Below, one piece after another: positions 9,559 to 18,367 of a stretch of DNA of 63,370 nt. Below the pieces are notes generated by a model. The model saw nothing but the letters and a program-made list of their open reading frames with translations, was not told the DNA's origin and searched no databases. The stretch covers positions 1 through 63,370 of the forward strand of contig SUPR01000006.1 in NCBI GenBank assembly GCA_005191425.1, written 5' to 3'. The position numbers and the translations under genes are program-made. The stretch is from Candidatus Helarchaeota ASGARD archaeon Hel_GB_B. GTDB lineage: Archaea; Asgardarchaeota; Lokiarchaeia; Helarchaeales; HEL-GB-B. Numbering within the stretch: the stretch's first letter is position 1; each line of letters starts with the position of its first letter.

Positions 9559-10911
9559 TTAGGTTAATTTTTCCAATGCATTTAACATTGGATCATTTAA
9601 TAGAGTTAGAGGGGGTGTATAGCAACGTTCGGTTTTAAGTAAAGACCCAATTGGGATTTTCTCGCGGATTACAATTGTTAATTCATTTATTCGTTCTTTT
9701 ACATCTTTTTCTCCAATAATTTGAGCGCCTATTAATTTGTTATTACGCGCAAGAAATTTAAATTTGAGGTTTTTCCAATCGGGAATATATTTTGATTGGG
9801 ATGCCCCTTCAGAAGTAGAAACTTTATATGAAATCCCAAAACTTTTAGCTGCATATTCTGTTAGTCCAACAGATCCGACTTCTAGCCCACCAAGATATGT
9901 AACAGATGGACTTATTGTACCTAAATATTCCGATTTTTTACCAATTATATTTTTTACAATTGTTTTACTTTGCATTATTGCAGTTGAAGCTAAAGCACTT
10001 CGCATCGGCTTTTCCGTAATCAAGTTTTTTGTTTCAATACAATCACCCAGTGCAAATACGTTTTCAATTGGCCGGTTATTTTTTAATATATGTAATCTTT
10101 CATCTACCTTAATACCACCAGTTTTTCCAATATCGATCCCAGTCTTTTTTATTATACTAACATTCGGTCTAATACCTACTGCAAGTAAGACTAAATCGGT
10201 AGGAATTTCTTTATCAGACTCTAATATTACAGATTTAACTTGATCGGTGCCATCAAATTCTTTGACTTTTACCCCTGTGATAATTTCAATTCCTTTATTT
10301 CTGAGCCATTCTTCAACTATAATCCCCATGTCTAGATCAAGCATAGCTGGTAATACGGATGGGGTCAGTTCAACTACTGTTGTTTTAATATTATTAGCAG
10401 CAAATGCAACAGCTGCTTCAAGCCCAATTAATCCCGCACCAACTATGACAGCTTTTTCACATTGTGTCATAGCTTCTTTAAGCATTACGCCATTCGAATA
10501 ATTCATTAGTGTATAGATTCTTTTAAGCCCGGTTCCTTTGATTTCTGGTGTGAATGGAACCCTTCCAGTAGCAATTACTAAGAAATCAAATTCTAACTGG
10601 TCGACTTTTCCTTCCTTACTAAACGTTTTGACTTGTTTGTTAGTATAGTCAATGTCTATAACTGTAGTATTAGTTAATATTTTAACATTTTTTTCATCAA
10701 AAAATTCAGGTCTGTGTAAAATTATATCTTCAAACTTTTCAACGACTCCTTCTAATACATATGGAATACCGCAAGTCGAATATGCATATTGTTTTTCTCG
10801 AGTAATACAAGTGATATCAAAATCATTGAATTTCATCAGCCCATAAATTACATTCATACCAGCTATACCACTACCAATAACTATGACCTTTTTTTTCTTC
10901 TCTTGTGACAT
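9559..10911 (-). CDS. FAD-dependent CoA-disulfide reductase / NADH oxidase family enzyme
   Basis: 450 residues, a pyridine nucleotide-disulfide oxidoreductase. The FAD-binding VIGSGIAGMN lies at about 11-20. The single redox Cys sits in YSTCGIPY near residue 47, the CoA-disulfide reductase type with one Cys instead of a CxxxxC pair. The NAD(P)H-binding VGAGLIGLEAA lies near 158, the second FAD contact FALGDC near 288, and a dimerisation domain occupies the last 110 residues. The family reduces CoA disulfide, O2 or polysulfide; the sequence alone does not choose among these. The ATG is preceded by GGTGTTAATTGA, a good ribosome-binding site. It stands alone between intergenic gaps. Confidence 0.85.
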   Translation of the reverse strand: MSQEKKKKVIVIGSGIAGMNVIYGLMKFNDFDITCITREKQYAYSTCGIPYVLEGVVEKFEDIILHRPEFFDEKNVKILTNTTVIDIDYTNKQVKTFSKEGKVDQLEFDFLVIATGRVPFTPEIKGTGLKRIYTLMNYSNGVMLKEAMTQCEKAVIVGAGLIGLEAAVAFAANNIKTTVVELTPSVLPAMLDLDMGIIVEEWLRNKGIEIITGVKVKEFDGTDQVKSVILESDKEIPTDLVLLAVGIRPNVSIIKKTGIDIGKTGGIKVDERLHILKNNRPIENVFALGDCIETKNLITEKPMRSALASTAIMQSKTIVKNIIGKKSEYLGTISPSVTYLGGLEVGSVGLTEYAAKSFGISYKVSTSEGASQSKYIPDWKNLKFKFLARNNKLIGAQIIGEKDVKERINELTIVIREKIPIGSLLKTERCYTPPLTLLNDPMLNALEKLT

Positions 10912-11180
10912 TCAATTAACACCATTCATCATTTATTGAAAAAAAATTACTCAATTTAAAAGTCACAAAACATTATTTATCATTTTTTCGAACATTTTTT
11001 ACCATATTATTTAATTTATTAAAAAAGTTGATACTTTTTCTAAATTATTTTAAATATGGAAAATATTTACGAGATTATCACCTCGTGAACATAATAATTA
11101 TCATATAAAATTTTTCAGTACAAAGAAAACAAAGCATCTGTTAAATAAATTGAAAAAAATTGAATGAAAAACATAAAAAA

Positions 11181-11858
11181 TTATGAAGTTAAACTATTAT
11201 TTATCTTTATAATTAATTCTCGTGATAATTTATCCGCCAGATATAATGGTTCAGGAATTCTATGAACGGGCTTAATCAATTCAATTACAATATTTATGGC
11301 AGTTTCTAAATCAATTAAATTTCCGACCGAAATATAAATGGGTTTCCCAGTATTAGGTTTTAGTATTGCACCTAAAATTTTGCCATTAAACGTAATATAT
11401 GCCCAATTATTAGGACGGTCGGGGATATGTTCTGCTTTACCCACGAACTTTGATTTTCCGATCCCTATTGTTGATTTATGTATGATAACACCAAGATGTG
11501 CAGCACTACCAAATAATCTTGGATGAAGAATTCCAAATCCATCCACTAAAATAAGGTCTGGTTTCTTTTTCAACGATAATAAAACTTTTCTAAAATAAGG
11601 TACCTCTCTAAATCCTAAAAATCCAGATATATAGGGAAATTTAGCTTCATATTCAAAATATTTTTTCTCAATTATTTTTTCTCCAGAAATATCAGTCGAT
11701 ACTGCCATTACTACCGCAATGTTTGATTTTTTAGAATATGAAATATCTACACCAGTTATAATTTTTGGTGAAAAATCATTAGGAATTTCTTTAATTACCT
11801 TTTTTGATAGTAACTTTTGAATTTTGATTAATTTGTTTAAATTGATTTCTTTTTCCAA
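11181..11858 (-). CDS. nfi: endonuclease V
   Basis: 225 residues, the normal length. Endonuclease V cuts DNA (or RNA) at the second phosphodiester bond 3' of a deaminated adenine (inosine). Family motifs are complete: TGVDISYSK near residue 36 with the metal-binding Asp, LILVDGFGILHPRLFG near 100 with Asp and the HPR motif, then AAHLGVIIHKSTIGIGKSKFVG near 117. The final helix carries the usual LETAINIVIELI. The start is TTG. In a hot or AT-rich genome this enzyme would repair adenine deamination. No partner gene is adjacent. Confidence 0.93.
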   Translation of the reverse strand: MEKEINLNKLIKIQKLLSKKVIKEIPNDFSPKIITGVDISYSKKSNIAVVMAVSTDISGEKIIEKKYFEYEAKFPYISGFLGFREVPYFRKVLLSLKKKPDLILVDGFGILHPRLFGSAAHLGVIIHKSTIGIGKSKFVGKAEHIPDRPNNWAYITFNGKILGAILKPNTGKPIYISVGNLIDLETAINIVIELIKPVHRIPEPLYLADKLSRELIIKINNSLTS

Positions 11859-11968
11859 TTTTGGTCATAAAAAATAATATTTCAAAACATTTTAAACATT
11901 ATTGAAAACATCAATCCTAATTAAAAATAGAATAATAAAAATTAAAAATTGATTATAACTATGGTTTA

Positions 11969-12784
11969 CTACTTACCTTTGAATACAGCTTCACGTTTTT
12001 CTTTTAAAGCTTTGATGGATTCTGTAAAATCAAAAGTTGTGGCGGCTTTATTTAGGCCTTTATTTTCCATATCCAATGCATTAGAAACAAAATCAATTAG
12101 CGGTTTATGTAATGCCCGTTTCATTAATTTCAATGCAAGACTGGGCCCTTTAGGGGGTATTAATCGCATAGCCTGTTCACGTGCAAAAGGCATAAGTTCA
12201 TCTTTTGGTAGTACCTTATTTATTAGACCTAGTTCATAAGCTTGCTGGGCAGTGATTTTATCTCCAAAATAAATTAATTCTTTAGTCTTTTGAAAACCAA
12301 TATAATAAGGTAAAAGCCAAGTTGTAGCAAATTCAGGTAGAATTGCTCGCTTTACAAAATATAGTCCAATCCAAGCATCTTCAGCCATATAAATTAAATC
12401 ACAACAAGTTAATGGCATGGTAAATCCAGCGCCCACAGCAAGCCCATTAATTGCAGCGATAACTGGTTTTTCAAAATTCCAGAATTTTAAGCATAACTTT
12501 TTTTGGGCGATATCAGTTATTTCAATTTCTTCTTTAAGTTCAGGTGGTATTTGCTCAAACATTTTCATATTAAAATATCCACCTGATGAAAATGCGTCCC
12601 CAGCACCAGTAATAATCATTACTTTTGCACTCCTATCTTTTTTCATAATATCGACAGCATACCATAATTCCAGAAAAGTTACTGGGCTCATTGCATTTTT
12701 CCTTGAAGGAATATTTAAAGTTACTGTAACAATACCATTTTCATCTTTTTCATAAATTATATCTTTAAAATCTTCGACCTTCAT
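11969..12784 (-). CDS. enoyl-CoA hydratase/isomerase family protein (crotonase)
   Basis: 271 residues with the crotonase fold: the CoA-binding/oxyanion region SSGGYFNMK near residue 66 and AAINGLAVGAGFTMPL near 110, then LTCCDLIYMAEDAWIGLYFVK. In classical hydratases two Glu act near positions equivalent to 115 and 135 here. The first falls at a hydrophobic position and the second near RAILPEFATT, where a Glu is present, so isomerase or other crotonase chemistry is possible. It may act in beta-oxidation-like acyl-CoA metabolism together with the thiolase, SCP2 and acyl-CoA synthetase genes elsewhere in the window. It is not part of an obvious operon. Confidence 0.85.
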   Translation of the reverse strand: MKVEDFKDIIYEKDENGIVTVTLNIPSRKNAMSPVTFLELWYAVDIMKKDRSAKVMIITGAGDAFSSGGYFNMKMFEQIPPELKEEIEITDIAQKKLCLKFWNFEKPVIAAINGLAVGAGFTMPLTCCDLIYMAEDAWIGLYFVKRAILPEFATTWLLPYYIGFQKTKELIYFGDKITAQQAYELGLINKVLPKDELMPFAREQAMRLIPPKGPSLALKLMKRALHKPLIDFVSNALDMENKGLNKAATTFDFTESIKALKEKREAVFKGK

Positions 12785-13055
12785 TTTAGTTCACTCATAT
12801 CCTAAAATTTTCTATAATATTAATAATATAATTTTAAAATCATTAGAAATTTTTATTTATCCTTTAGATGTTGATTTGAAAAATCTTTTGATTTTATTAT
12901 CAAATTTTATATTAGAAAAGATATTTTACTTAACTTAAAAATAGACTTTAGAACGGACTTTTATTTAAGAAATAAAGTAAAAATTAGAAATTAAATAAAA
13001 ATATTAAATTTTAATAGAAATATAATTATTTTGATTGTATTTGTTTTAAAAAATA

Positions 13056-13544
13056 TTATCCTATTTTCTTATTACTTTTAAAAGAAGAAAACAACTTTTT
13101 AAAGAACCCTTTTTCTGTTGTACTAATTTTAGAAACATAATTTTTAATTTGCTCTCTTAGTAAGATTTCATAAGGAGCAAAAACATCTTGGTATGATCCT
13201 TCGTTATTTAGTTCATCCTTAAAAATCTCATAGAAAGTATCTAATGCCTCTTCAGCTTCTTTATGAAGATCAACTTTTTTAATATCGGACGACATTATCG
13301 CAATAATAATTAAATTGTGTTTAGTTGCAATATACATGTCTACATCTAATCCTTTGATCATGATCTCTTCAATTCTGCCAAGATTCTCCTTTCCAAAAAT
13401 ATGTAAAGCCGAAACAAAAGCTGGAATTAAAGTTGAATTAATACTCTCATCATTTAGCACTTGGACTAATGGAATGCCATTATCCTTGGCTATTATAATT
13501 CCTTTTATCATTTTATCTCTATCTTCTATATTATTCATCTTCAT
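13056..13544 (-). CDS. longin/roadblock-like small protein
   Basis: 162 residues. The pattern IKGIIIAKDNGIPLVQV, a helix IPAFVSALHIFGKENLG, then KGLDVDMYIATKHNLIIIAIMSS is the beta-beta-alpha-beta-beta order of longin or roadblock (profilin-like) domains that are abundant in Asgard archaea. A helical tail follows, with a basic end (FKKLFSSFKSNKKIG). It has no GTPase motif. Such proteins commonly serve as partners of small GTPases. No GTPase is adjacent here, but a longin-like coiled-coil gene lies 1 kb further along on the same strand. Assignment is by fold pattern only. Confidence 0.5.
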   Translation of the reverse strand: MKMNNIEDRDKMIKGIIIAKDNGIPLVQVLNDESINSTLIPAFVSALHIFGKENLGRIEEIMIKGLDVDMYIATKHNLIIIAIMSSDIKKVDLHKEAEEALDTFYEIFKDELNNEGSYQDVFAPYEILLREQIKNYVSKISTTEKGFFKKLFSSFKSNKKIG

Positions 13545-13901
13545 TACATTTTGTAGATTTTAATCTTTTAACTTGAAGATAATCGAAAAGATATTTTTAA
13601 ATTTTAAGATAAATTTTAGCATAAAATTTTTAAAATTTTAAAATTTTTTTGGGGGAAGATAAAATTAATAACAAATTTTTAACAACATTATGGTAAATTG
13701 AAATCTTTCCTAGCATTGAAGAATAACGAAAAATGATATTTATTTTCTAAAAATTTTTAATAATTTTTAATTAATTTGTATAATTTTGAATAAAAAAAGA
13801 GAAAAATCGTAAAAAATTAAGAAAATAATTATTATTTCAAAATCATTTTATAAACATATATTTAGTAAAACTAAAGAAAAAATATGGAAATAATAGTAAA
13901 A
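13545..13901. other. intergenic, 357 bases
   Basis: Low-complexity AT-rich DNA between two minus-strand genes. There is one G-run (TTTTTTTGGGGG) near 13645-13655. I see no open frame, repeat or RNA gene in it. It should contain the promoter for the longin-like gene at its left end. Confidence 0.4.
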
Positions 13902-14474
13902 TTAGCCCATTAATCCTAGATCAAAGTCATATTCATCTGCAAGAACATCAAGTAAAGGTCTGATAGCCATTGCTTTTGTCATGTCACCTTCTAATTGGAT
14001 TTCGCCAGACATGTAAGCTTGCATTGCATCTAAATCACCAGTAGCCATTTTCATAAAAGTACTTTCGTCCATCTTGATTTTTAGGCTGGCGTCTTCAATA
14101 TCTCCTTCACCTGCACTGAACTTTCCTTCTTCGATCTTCATATAGATATTAACATTCATATCTGGTACAGATATTACGATAGTCATATCATCAATGTCTT
14201 CTAATTCTTCTTGAGCTTCTTCACTTGCTTCTAATAATTCTTGCATTCCTTTGAACATTACGGGTAAAAATTTTGGAATGATTTCTTTTAAGTCATCTGA
14301 AGACAAGTCAGCAATTTTTTCTCTCATTGAAGGCAAAAAGTCTTTAAGGTCATCGTCCTTTACTATATTTAAGAATCCTACTTTCTCGGTCATATCGATT
14401 ACTTTTAAAATCTTATCCTTTGAGAGTCCTTCTTCTAAATCTTTTATTAAGCTTTTATATTCATCCAAACTCAT
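13902..14474 (-). CDS. SCP2 sterol-carrier-like domain protein
   Basis: I chose the ATG at 14474 (MSLDEYKSL, 190 residues); a GTG three codons upstream is possible. The first 85 residues are acidic helices. The last 100, from TIVISVPDMNVNIYMKI to ASLKIKMDESTFMKMATGDL and then AYMSGEIQLEGDMTKAM, show the SCP2 lipid-binding signature, including the G-x-[IL]-[QK]-[LV]-x-G-D element before the last helix. SCP2 domains bind lipids or acyl-CoA in a hydrophobic groove. A second SCP2 protein lies at 62.7 kb with the same G-[DE]-[IL]-QLEGDM motif. The cargo in an archaeon with isoprenoid lipids is not known. Confidence 0.8.
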   Translation of the reverse strand: MSLDEYKSLIKDLEEGLSKDKILKVIDMTEKVGFLNIVKDDDLKDFLPSMREKIADLSSDDLKEIIPKFLPVMFKGMQELLEASEEAQEELEDIDDMTIVISVPDMNVNIYMKIEEGKFSAGEGDIEDASLKIKMDESTFMKMATGDLDAMQAYMSGEIQLEGDMTKAMAIRPLLDVLADEYDFDLGLMG

Positions 14475-14601
14475 AAATACCACATTTTAATCTAATTTTG
14501 AGTTATAATAAAAGTTAATATATTTGATATTTATAAAAGTTATTAAAATCAAGGAATAATTGAATATTTAATAATATTTAAAATTGTGAAAAACATTTCT
14601 A

Positions 14602-15522
14602 TTATATTTCAGGTGCCCATTCAATTTTCTCAAGGTATTCAATTAAATTTTTAATCATATTTTGATGAAATTCATCATCACTGTATGGTCCAAGGCTATC
14701 TAATAAATTTTTCAAGAATTCTTTGTTTTCTTCATCTCTTTGTTGCATTACAAGTTTATAGTCTAATAACAACGTAAGAGTTTCTTGTAATTCACTTATC
14801 ATTTTCTGAGATTTTTCCAGTTCTTGTTCTAATTTTTTAATTTTGGAATTGAGTTCATTTTCAATTCTTTGACGTTCTAACTTTTTTTCTAATGCTAACT
14901 TAATATGAAGCATTGAATCTTTAGATTTTAGTTTTTGAGTTAATTCGTTTATTGTTTCTTTAAGTAAATTAATCGTAACATCTCTATCATTAAGTTTTTC
15001 TTTTAATTTCTCATTCTCTTCTTTAATTTTATCTAATTCGGTTTTTGTCGATAATATTATCTGGAGTTCATCTTCATTTATTTTGATTTTATCATTGATT
15101 AGTATATCATACAATTTTGGAAGAGTCTCAATATACGACTTTCCAATTTTAGCTAAAACTTCTTTTTCAGTTGTGGTCCTGGCATCGAACCGTTCTAAAG
15201 GTAGTTCTCCTAGCACAATTTTTGCACCTAATGGTAATGTTTTTGTATAATTCTTTTTATCTTCATTTTTGTCCAGTAGTAAAGAAATTGCAAAATTTGG
15301 AGCGATATAATAATTAGCTGTTATTAAACCTGAAAAAAAACTAATTACATTCAGGTTTTTTAATTTTAATGTAATAACATTTGCATCTAATTGTCGCATT
15401 CGGTGTAAACTCCCAATTCTCATTATTTCATCTTCAGTGATTTTCAAATTTTCAGGATATTTATGAATTAAGAAAAAACCTTCTTTATTAGTCCAACCTA
15501 TTAAAATTATTCCTTTAGGCAT
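14602..15522 (-). CDS. longin-like domain protein with long coiled coil
   Basis: 306 residues. The N-terminal 125 residues (MPKGIILIGWTNKEGFF, then HKYPENLKITEDEIMRIGSL, then ISFFSGLITANYYIAPNFAISLLL) read as a longin-like alpha/beta domain. They share their layout with the gene at 23.9-24.9 kb: MP-x-G at the start, a short acidic loop with P-[DE], and a strand naming a surface-exposed GG or G-x-x-x-N-Y segment. Residues 155-270 form a strongly heptad-like coiled coil rich in E and K. The organisation, longin plus coiled coil, is reminiscent of tether or SNARE-like proteins. That functional comparison is inference; there is no membrane anchor. Confidence 0.55.
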   Translation of the reverse strand: MPKGIILIGWTNKEGFFLIHKYPENLKITEDEIMRIGSLHRMRQLDANVITLKLKNLNVISFFSGLITANYYIAPNFAISLLLDKNEDKKNYTKTLPLGAKIVLGELPLERFDARTTTEKEVLAKIGKSYIETLPKLYDILINDKIKINEDELQIILSTKTELDKIKEENEKLKEKLNDRDVTINLLKETINELTQKLKSKDSMLHIKLALEKKLERQRIENELNSKIKKLEQELEKSQKMISELQETLTLLLDYKLVMQQRDEENKEFLKNLLDSLGPYSDDEFHQNMIKNLIEYLEKIEWAPEI

Positions 15523-16104
15523 TTTATAGTAGTCCCTCAGTAAATTATAATACTTCCATAACTCAAATTTTTTAATTATTTGTTATTTTTCTATTAATCA
15601 AACTTTTTAAACTCTTTTAAGTGTTATATTTTTATTTTATTTAAGATTTTCTTAAATGTCAAATTAAATGAATCAATAATTATTAAGAAGAAATAAATTT
15701 CTTTTTATTGGATTCTAATATTAATGAAAAATTATTTATATTACCTAAATTCATCCCAAATTATCATATTATTAAACTAAATCGGAAGTTATTCTAAAAT
15801 TAATACATAAAACAAAATAAAATTAATACTATCTGAATTATATTTGTATATTTATTGCCTAAAGTATTAGAAAAGACTTGAAAAAAGTATATTAAAACAA
15901 AAAATTTAACTTTAAAACTTTTAATAACCATATAAAATTAAAGTTGTTCGATTAATGTGAAAAATATAAAAGTAATTCATAATTACTTTATAATTATCAA
16001 TTAATTAAGTATAAAAAATAAAAATCCAAAAGAAAATATAGAAATTTTCTCTTATAGATTCTATAAAATACAAATATATTAATTACAGTAAAGTATGAGA
16101 CAAT
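15523..16104. other. intergenic, 582 bases
   Basis: Divergent intergenic region between the longin/coiled-coil gene and the GNAT gene. It is almost pure A+T, with no convincing open frame, repeat or structured RNA. Promoters for both flanking genes are expected here. Confidence 0.4.
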
Positions 16105-16626
16105 ATGTCTACAATCGATATATCTAATGTTGAAATCAATTTTTTAGAAAAAACAGATGTTGTAGAAAATTTAGAACTCTTAAACTTAGTTATTAATGAA
16201 ACCCATTTTTTAGCCAGAAACAGAGAAATTTCAGAGGAAGAAACTTATGACTTTTTTAATTATTGGGTCGAAACACGGTTAGCTATATATTTAACTGCTA
16301 AATATAAAGGAAAAATTATTGGAAATATTTCAAATAGACCTAGAGAAGAAGAATTGCTAAGTCATATTGGTTATGTTGGTTATGTAGTTCACCCAGATTA
16401 TAGAAGACAGGGAGTAGCATCACTATTAATGAAAAAACTTATTGAATATTCGATACAAGAAGGATATAAAATCTTAATATGTGAAGTGATCCGAGAAAAT
16501 GTTGCAAGTCTCGCATTATTAAAAAAGTTCGAATTTGAACAATTTGGATATTTAAAAAATGCTTTTAAGATAAATTCCAGTGAATATCGAGATTTAATAA
16601 TGTTATCTAAATATCTTGACAAATAA
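16105..16626 (+). CDS. GNAT family N-acetyltransferase
   Basis: 173 residues. The acetyl-CoA-binding motif A is clear: YVVHPDYRRQGVASLLMKKL near residue 94 (V-x-P-x-[YR]-[RQ]-x-x-G-x-[AG]). It is followed by motif B, ICEVIRENVASLALLKKFEFEQ, where the N-x-x-[SA]-x-x-L-x-x-K-x-G/E-F element is typical. The family transfers an acetyl group from acetyl-CoA to amines, such as protein N-termini, polyamines or aminoglycosides. The acceptor is not predictable. The L-x-x-x-E-F-x-x-x-G-Y-L ending resembles general RimI/YhhY-type acetyltransferases. Confidence 0.88.
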   Translation: MSTIDISNVEINFLEKTDVVENLELLNLVINETHFLARNREISEEETYDFFNYWVETRLAIYLTAKYKGKIIGNISNRPREEELLSHIGYVGYVVHPDYRRQGVASLLMKKLIEYSIQEGYKILICEVIRENVASLALLKKFEFEQFGYLKNAFKINSSEYRDLIMLSKYLDK

Positions 16627-16840
16627 AAATGGAAATAATTCTATAAATATCAATTAAAATAAATCAATATATTGGTTTAAATTCAATTTTAAATATAATA
16701 TTAGTGTCAATAAATGTGAAATAATAATAATCATTAATAAAATTTTTAAACACAAATTGTCAAAAAATAATTTGAAAAAGTAAAAATGATAAAATAGAAT
16801 ATAATTTGTTAAAAGACATTGCGGGTTTGGTTATAGAATA

Positions 16841-17632
16841 TTGAGAGAAGAAAATATAATAGAACAGATGGCTATTTTCGGTATTACTGAAAATGACGCA
16901 AAAATATACCTCCATCTAGCTAAATATGGTAAACAGAAATTGAGTAGAATTTCACAGGAATGCGGGATACCCAGGTCTCGAGTATATGAATCATTGACAA
17001 GACTTATTAGTAATGGTTATGTATTTAAAGAATTGACTGCTAAGCAACCAAGATATGTCGCCATAGATACTGAAACATTGATAGGTTTTTTAAAATCAAA
17101 AACTGAGATACAAAGAAAAAACATTGAGAATTTAAATTTAAGTTTTAGTAAGTTAATGTTAAAAAGCTCTAAAGAGAGAAAAGTTAATTTCATTGATGAC
17201 CCGAAATCATGTAAAGAATTTTTAGATAATTATATTAATACAGCTAAAAAATCGATCATAGGGCTCTTTATAGTAGATGATGATATAAATCCATATTTTT
17301 TAAATACCACATTTCCGACCAAGAATTTATTAAATAAAGCAAAAACAATTTCTAAAATAGAATTCGTATTTAATAAATCTCGGACAGATAAAACATTTCT
17401 CAAGAAGTTAACAGATAGTGGGATTAAGTTAAGTTTTTGGAATGGACCAACGGATATTCCAGTTCTTGTTTTAATAATCGATGATAAAAAAATACTATTA
17501 TTTTCTTATTCTACTTTAAATTTTAAATTTGAATTTATTGATTTGTTGATAATTGAAAATATGAAGGAATATTCAAAAGTATTCAATTATTTATATGAAA
17601 TTTTCAAACTATATAATAAAAAATATTTATAA
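16841..17632 (+). CDS. TrmB-family transcriptional regulator
   Basis: 263 residues from TTG, or 254 from the ATG at 16868; neither start has a clear ribosome-binding site. Residues 10-80 are the TrmB winged helix: FGITENDAKIYLHLAKYG, SRISQECGIPRSRVYESLTRL and a wing ending in KQPRYVAID. A helix links to a C-terminal domain of about 150 residues similar to the PLD-like ligand or regulatory part of TrmB proteins. TrmB regulators in archaea control sugar and central metabolism genes. The target is unknown; the next gene is the SDR-AOR pair, 0.7 kb away. Confidence 0.8.
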   Translation: MREENIIEQMAIFGITENDAKIYLHLAKYGKQKLSRISQECGIPRSRVYESLTRLISNGYVFKELTAKQPRYVAIDTETLIGFLKSKTEIQRKNIENLNLSFSKLMLKSSKERKVNFIDDPKSCKEFLDNYINTAKKSIIGLFIVDDDINPYFLNTTFPTKNLLNKAKTISKIEFVFNKSRTDKTFLKKLTDSGIKLSFWNGPTDIPVLVLIIDDKKILLFSYSTLNFKFEFIDLLIIENMKEYSKVFNYLYEIFKLYNKKYL

Positions 17633-17914
17633 ATTGACCAGAAAAATTAGGACATAGAGTAAAAGGTCATGATTATTAAAAAGTTTTAGAATAGAAATGT
17701 GTGATATTTTATCATAACTAAATCATGTTTTTTAATTTAAATCTACATCAATTTCCAATTTTATTACTTAAGACTTATTTTGGGTACCCTCGACAATTCT
17801 TCTTCTTTTGTCCCTTAAAGAACAAAAAATAAAAAATATAGAAAGAATATAATATTATATTTACTTTTTACAATTCGCCGGTTTCTTGGTTTGGCCGAAA
17901 ATATAGGAGAGTAG

Positions 17915-18025
17915 ATGAAAATATGCCGGATTATCGCAAAAAGGCCCGAAAATCTATTATGTAGGTTATTAAAAAGTGGTAAGAAATTAAAGTCGGAAAT
18001 TATTTACATAAAAAATTCCAATTAA
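17915..18025 (+). CDS. possible 36-residue microprotein
   Basis: An ATG preceded by AGGAG with five-base spacing opens a frame starting MKICRIIAKRPENLL and ending KNSN. The frame is basic (many K and R) and lies in the GC-richer patch. Its TAA overlaps the ATG of a 12-codon mini-frame (TAATG) that starts the dispersed 28-base repeat. I do not recognise the sequence. It may equally be the remnant of a mobile-element gene. Confidence 0.2.
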   Translation: MKICRIIAKRPENLLCRLLKSGKKLKSEIIYIKNSN

Positions 18026-18051
18026 TGAAAACAACGGAAATTAAAAAAACT
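18024..18051 (+). repeat. 28-base dispersed repeat, copy 1
   Basis: This segment differs by one base (A for G) from 53182-53209, in an unrelated spacer 35 kb away. Both begin AATGAAA, contain the core CAACGGAAATTAAAAAAACT, and open a short frame reading MK(T/A)TEIKKT that stops two or three codons later. The matching is too long for chance between AT-rich spacers. It may be the trace of a small mobile element or a shared RNA element. Confidence 0.5.
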
Positions 18052-18367
18052 TCTAGCCTATAAAAAATAATAGAGTTAAGAAAAATAGTTAATTATGAAC
18101 TAAGAATCTTAATGGTTAAGTTTTTTAGGGTTAAAGTTTCAAAAAAATTATAAAATCATATCAGAAATTGTAATGCCTCTCTTTTTTTAGGACTCTACAA
18201 AATTTAAAACCAATTTAAATATACTTTTAAATATATTAATAGCCAATAATATTAAAGATTAAAGCAAATTTTTACACAATTAAATTAAAACGAGAAAATT
18301 TGTAGAATTAATTTGGTTTAGAGGAAATCAAATTTTTTGTTAAAAAAATAATAAGAGAGTAAAGAAA

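Larger units (their letters stand above)
17633..18367. other. long intergenic region with a GC-richer patch
   Basis: 735 bases between the TrmB regulator and the SDR gene. Most is A+T. A patch at about 17875-17960 is much richer in G and C (TTCGCCGG, TTGGCCG, GCCGG, GGCCCG) than other spacers, and it is followed by a 28-base segment repeated at 53.2 kb. It may hold a degraded gene, a small RNA or a microprotein. No tRNA fold is visible. Confidence 0.4.

Noticed and set aside
17875..17960. tRNA or rRNA fragment in the GC-richer patch
   Set aside because: No cloverleaf, T-loop (GTTCRANNC) or CCA-type end can be drawn.
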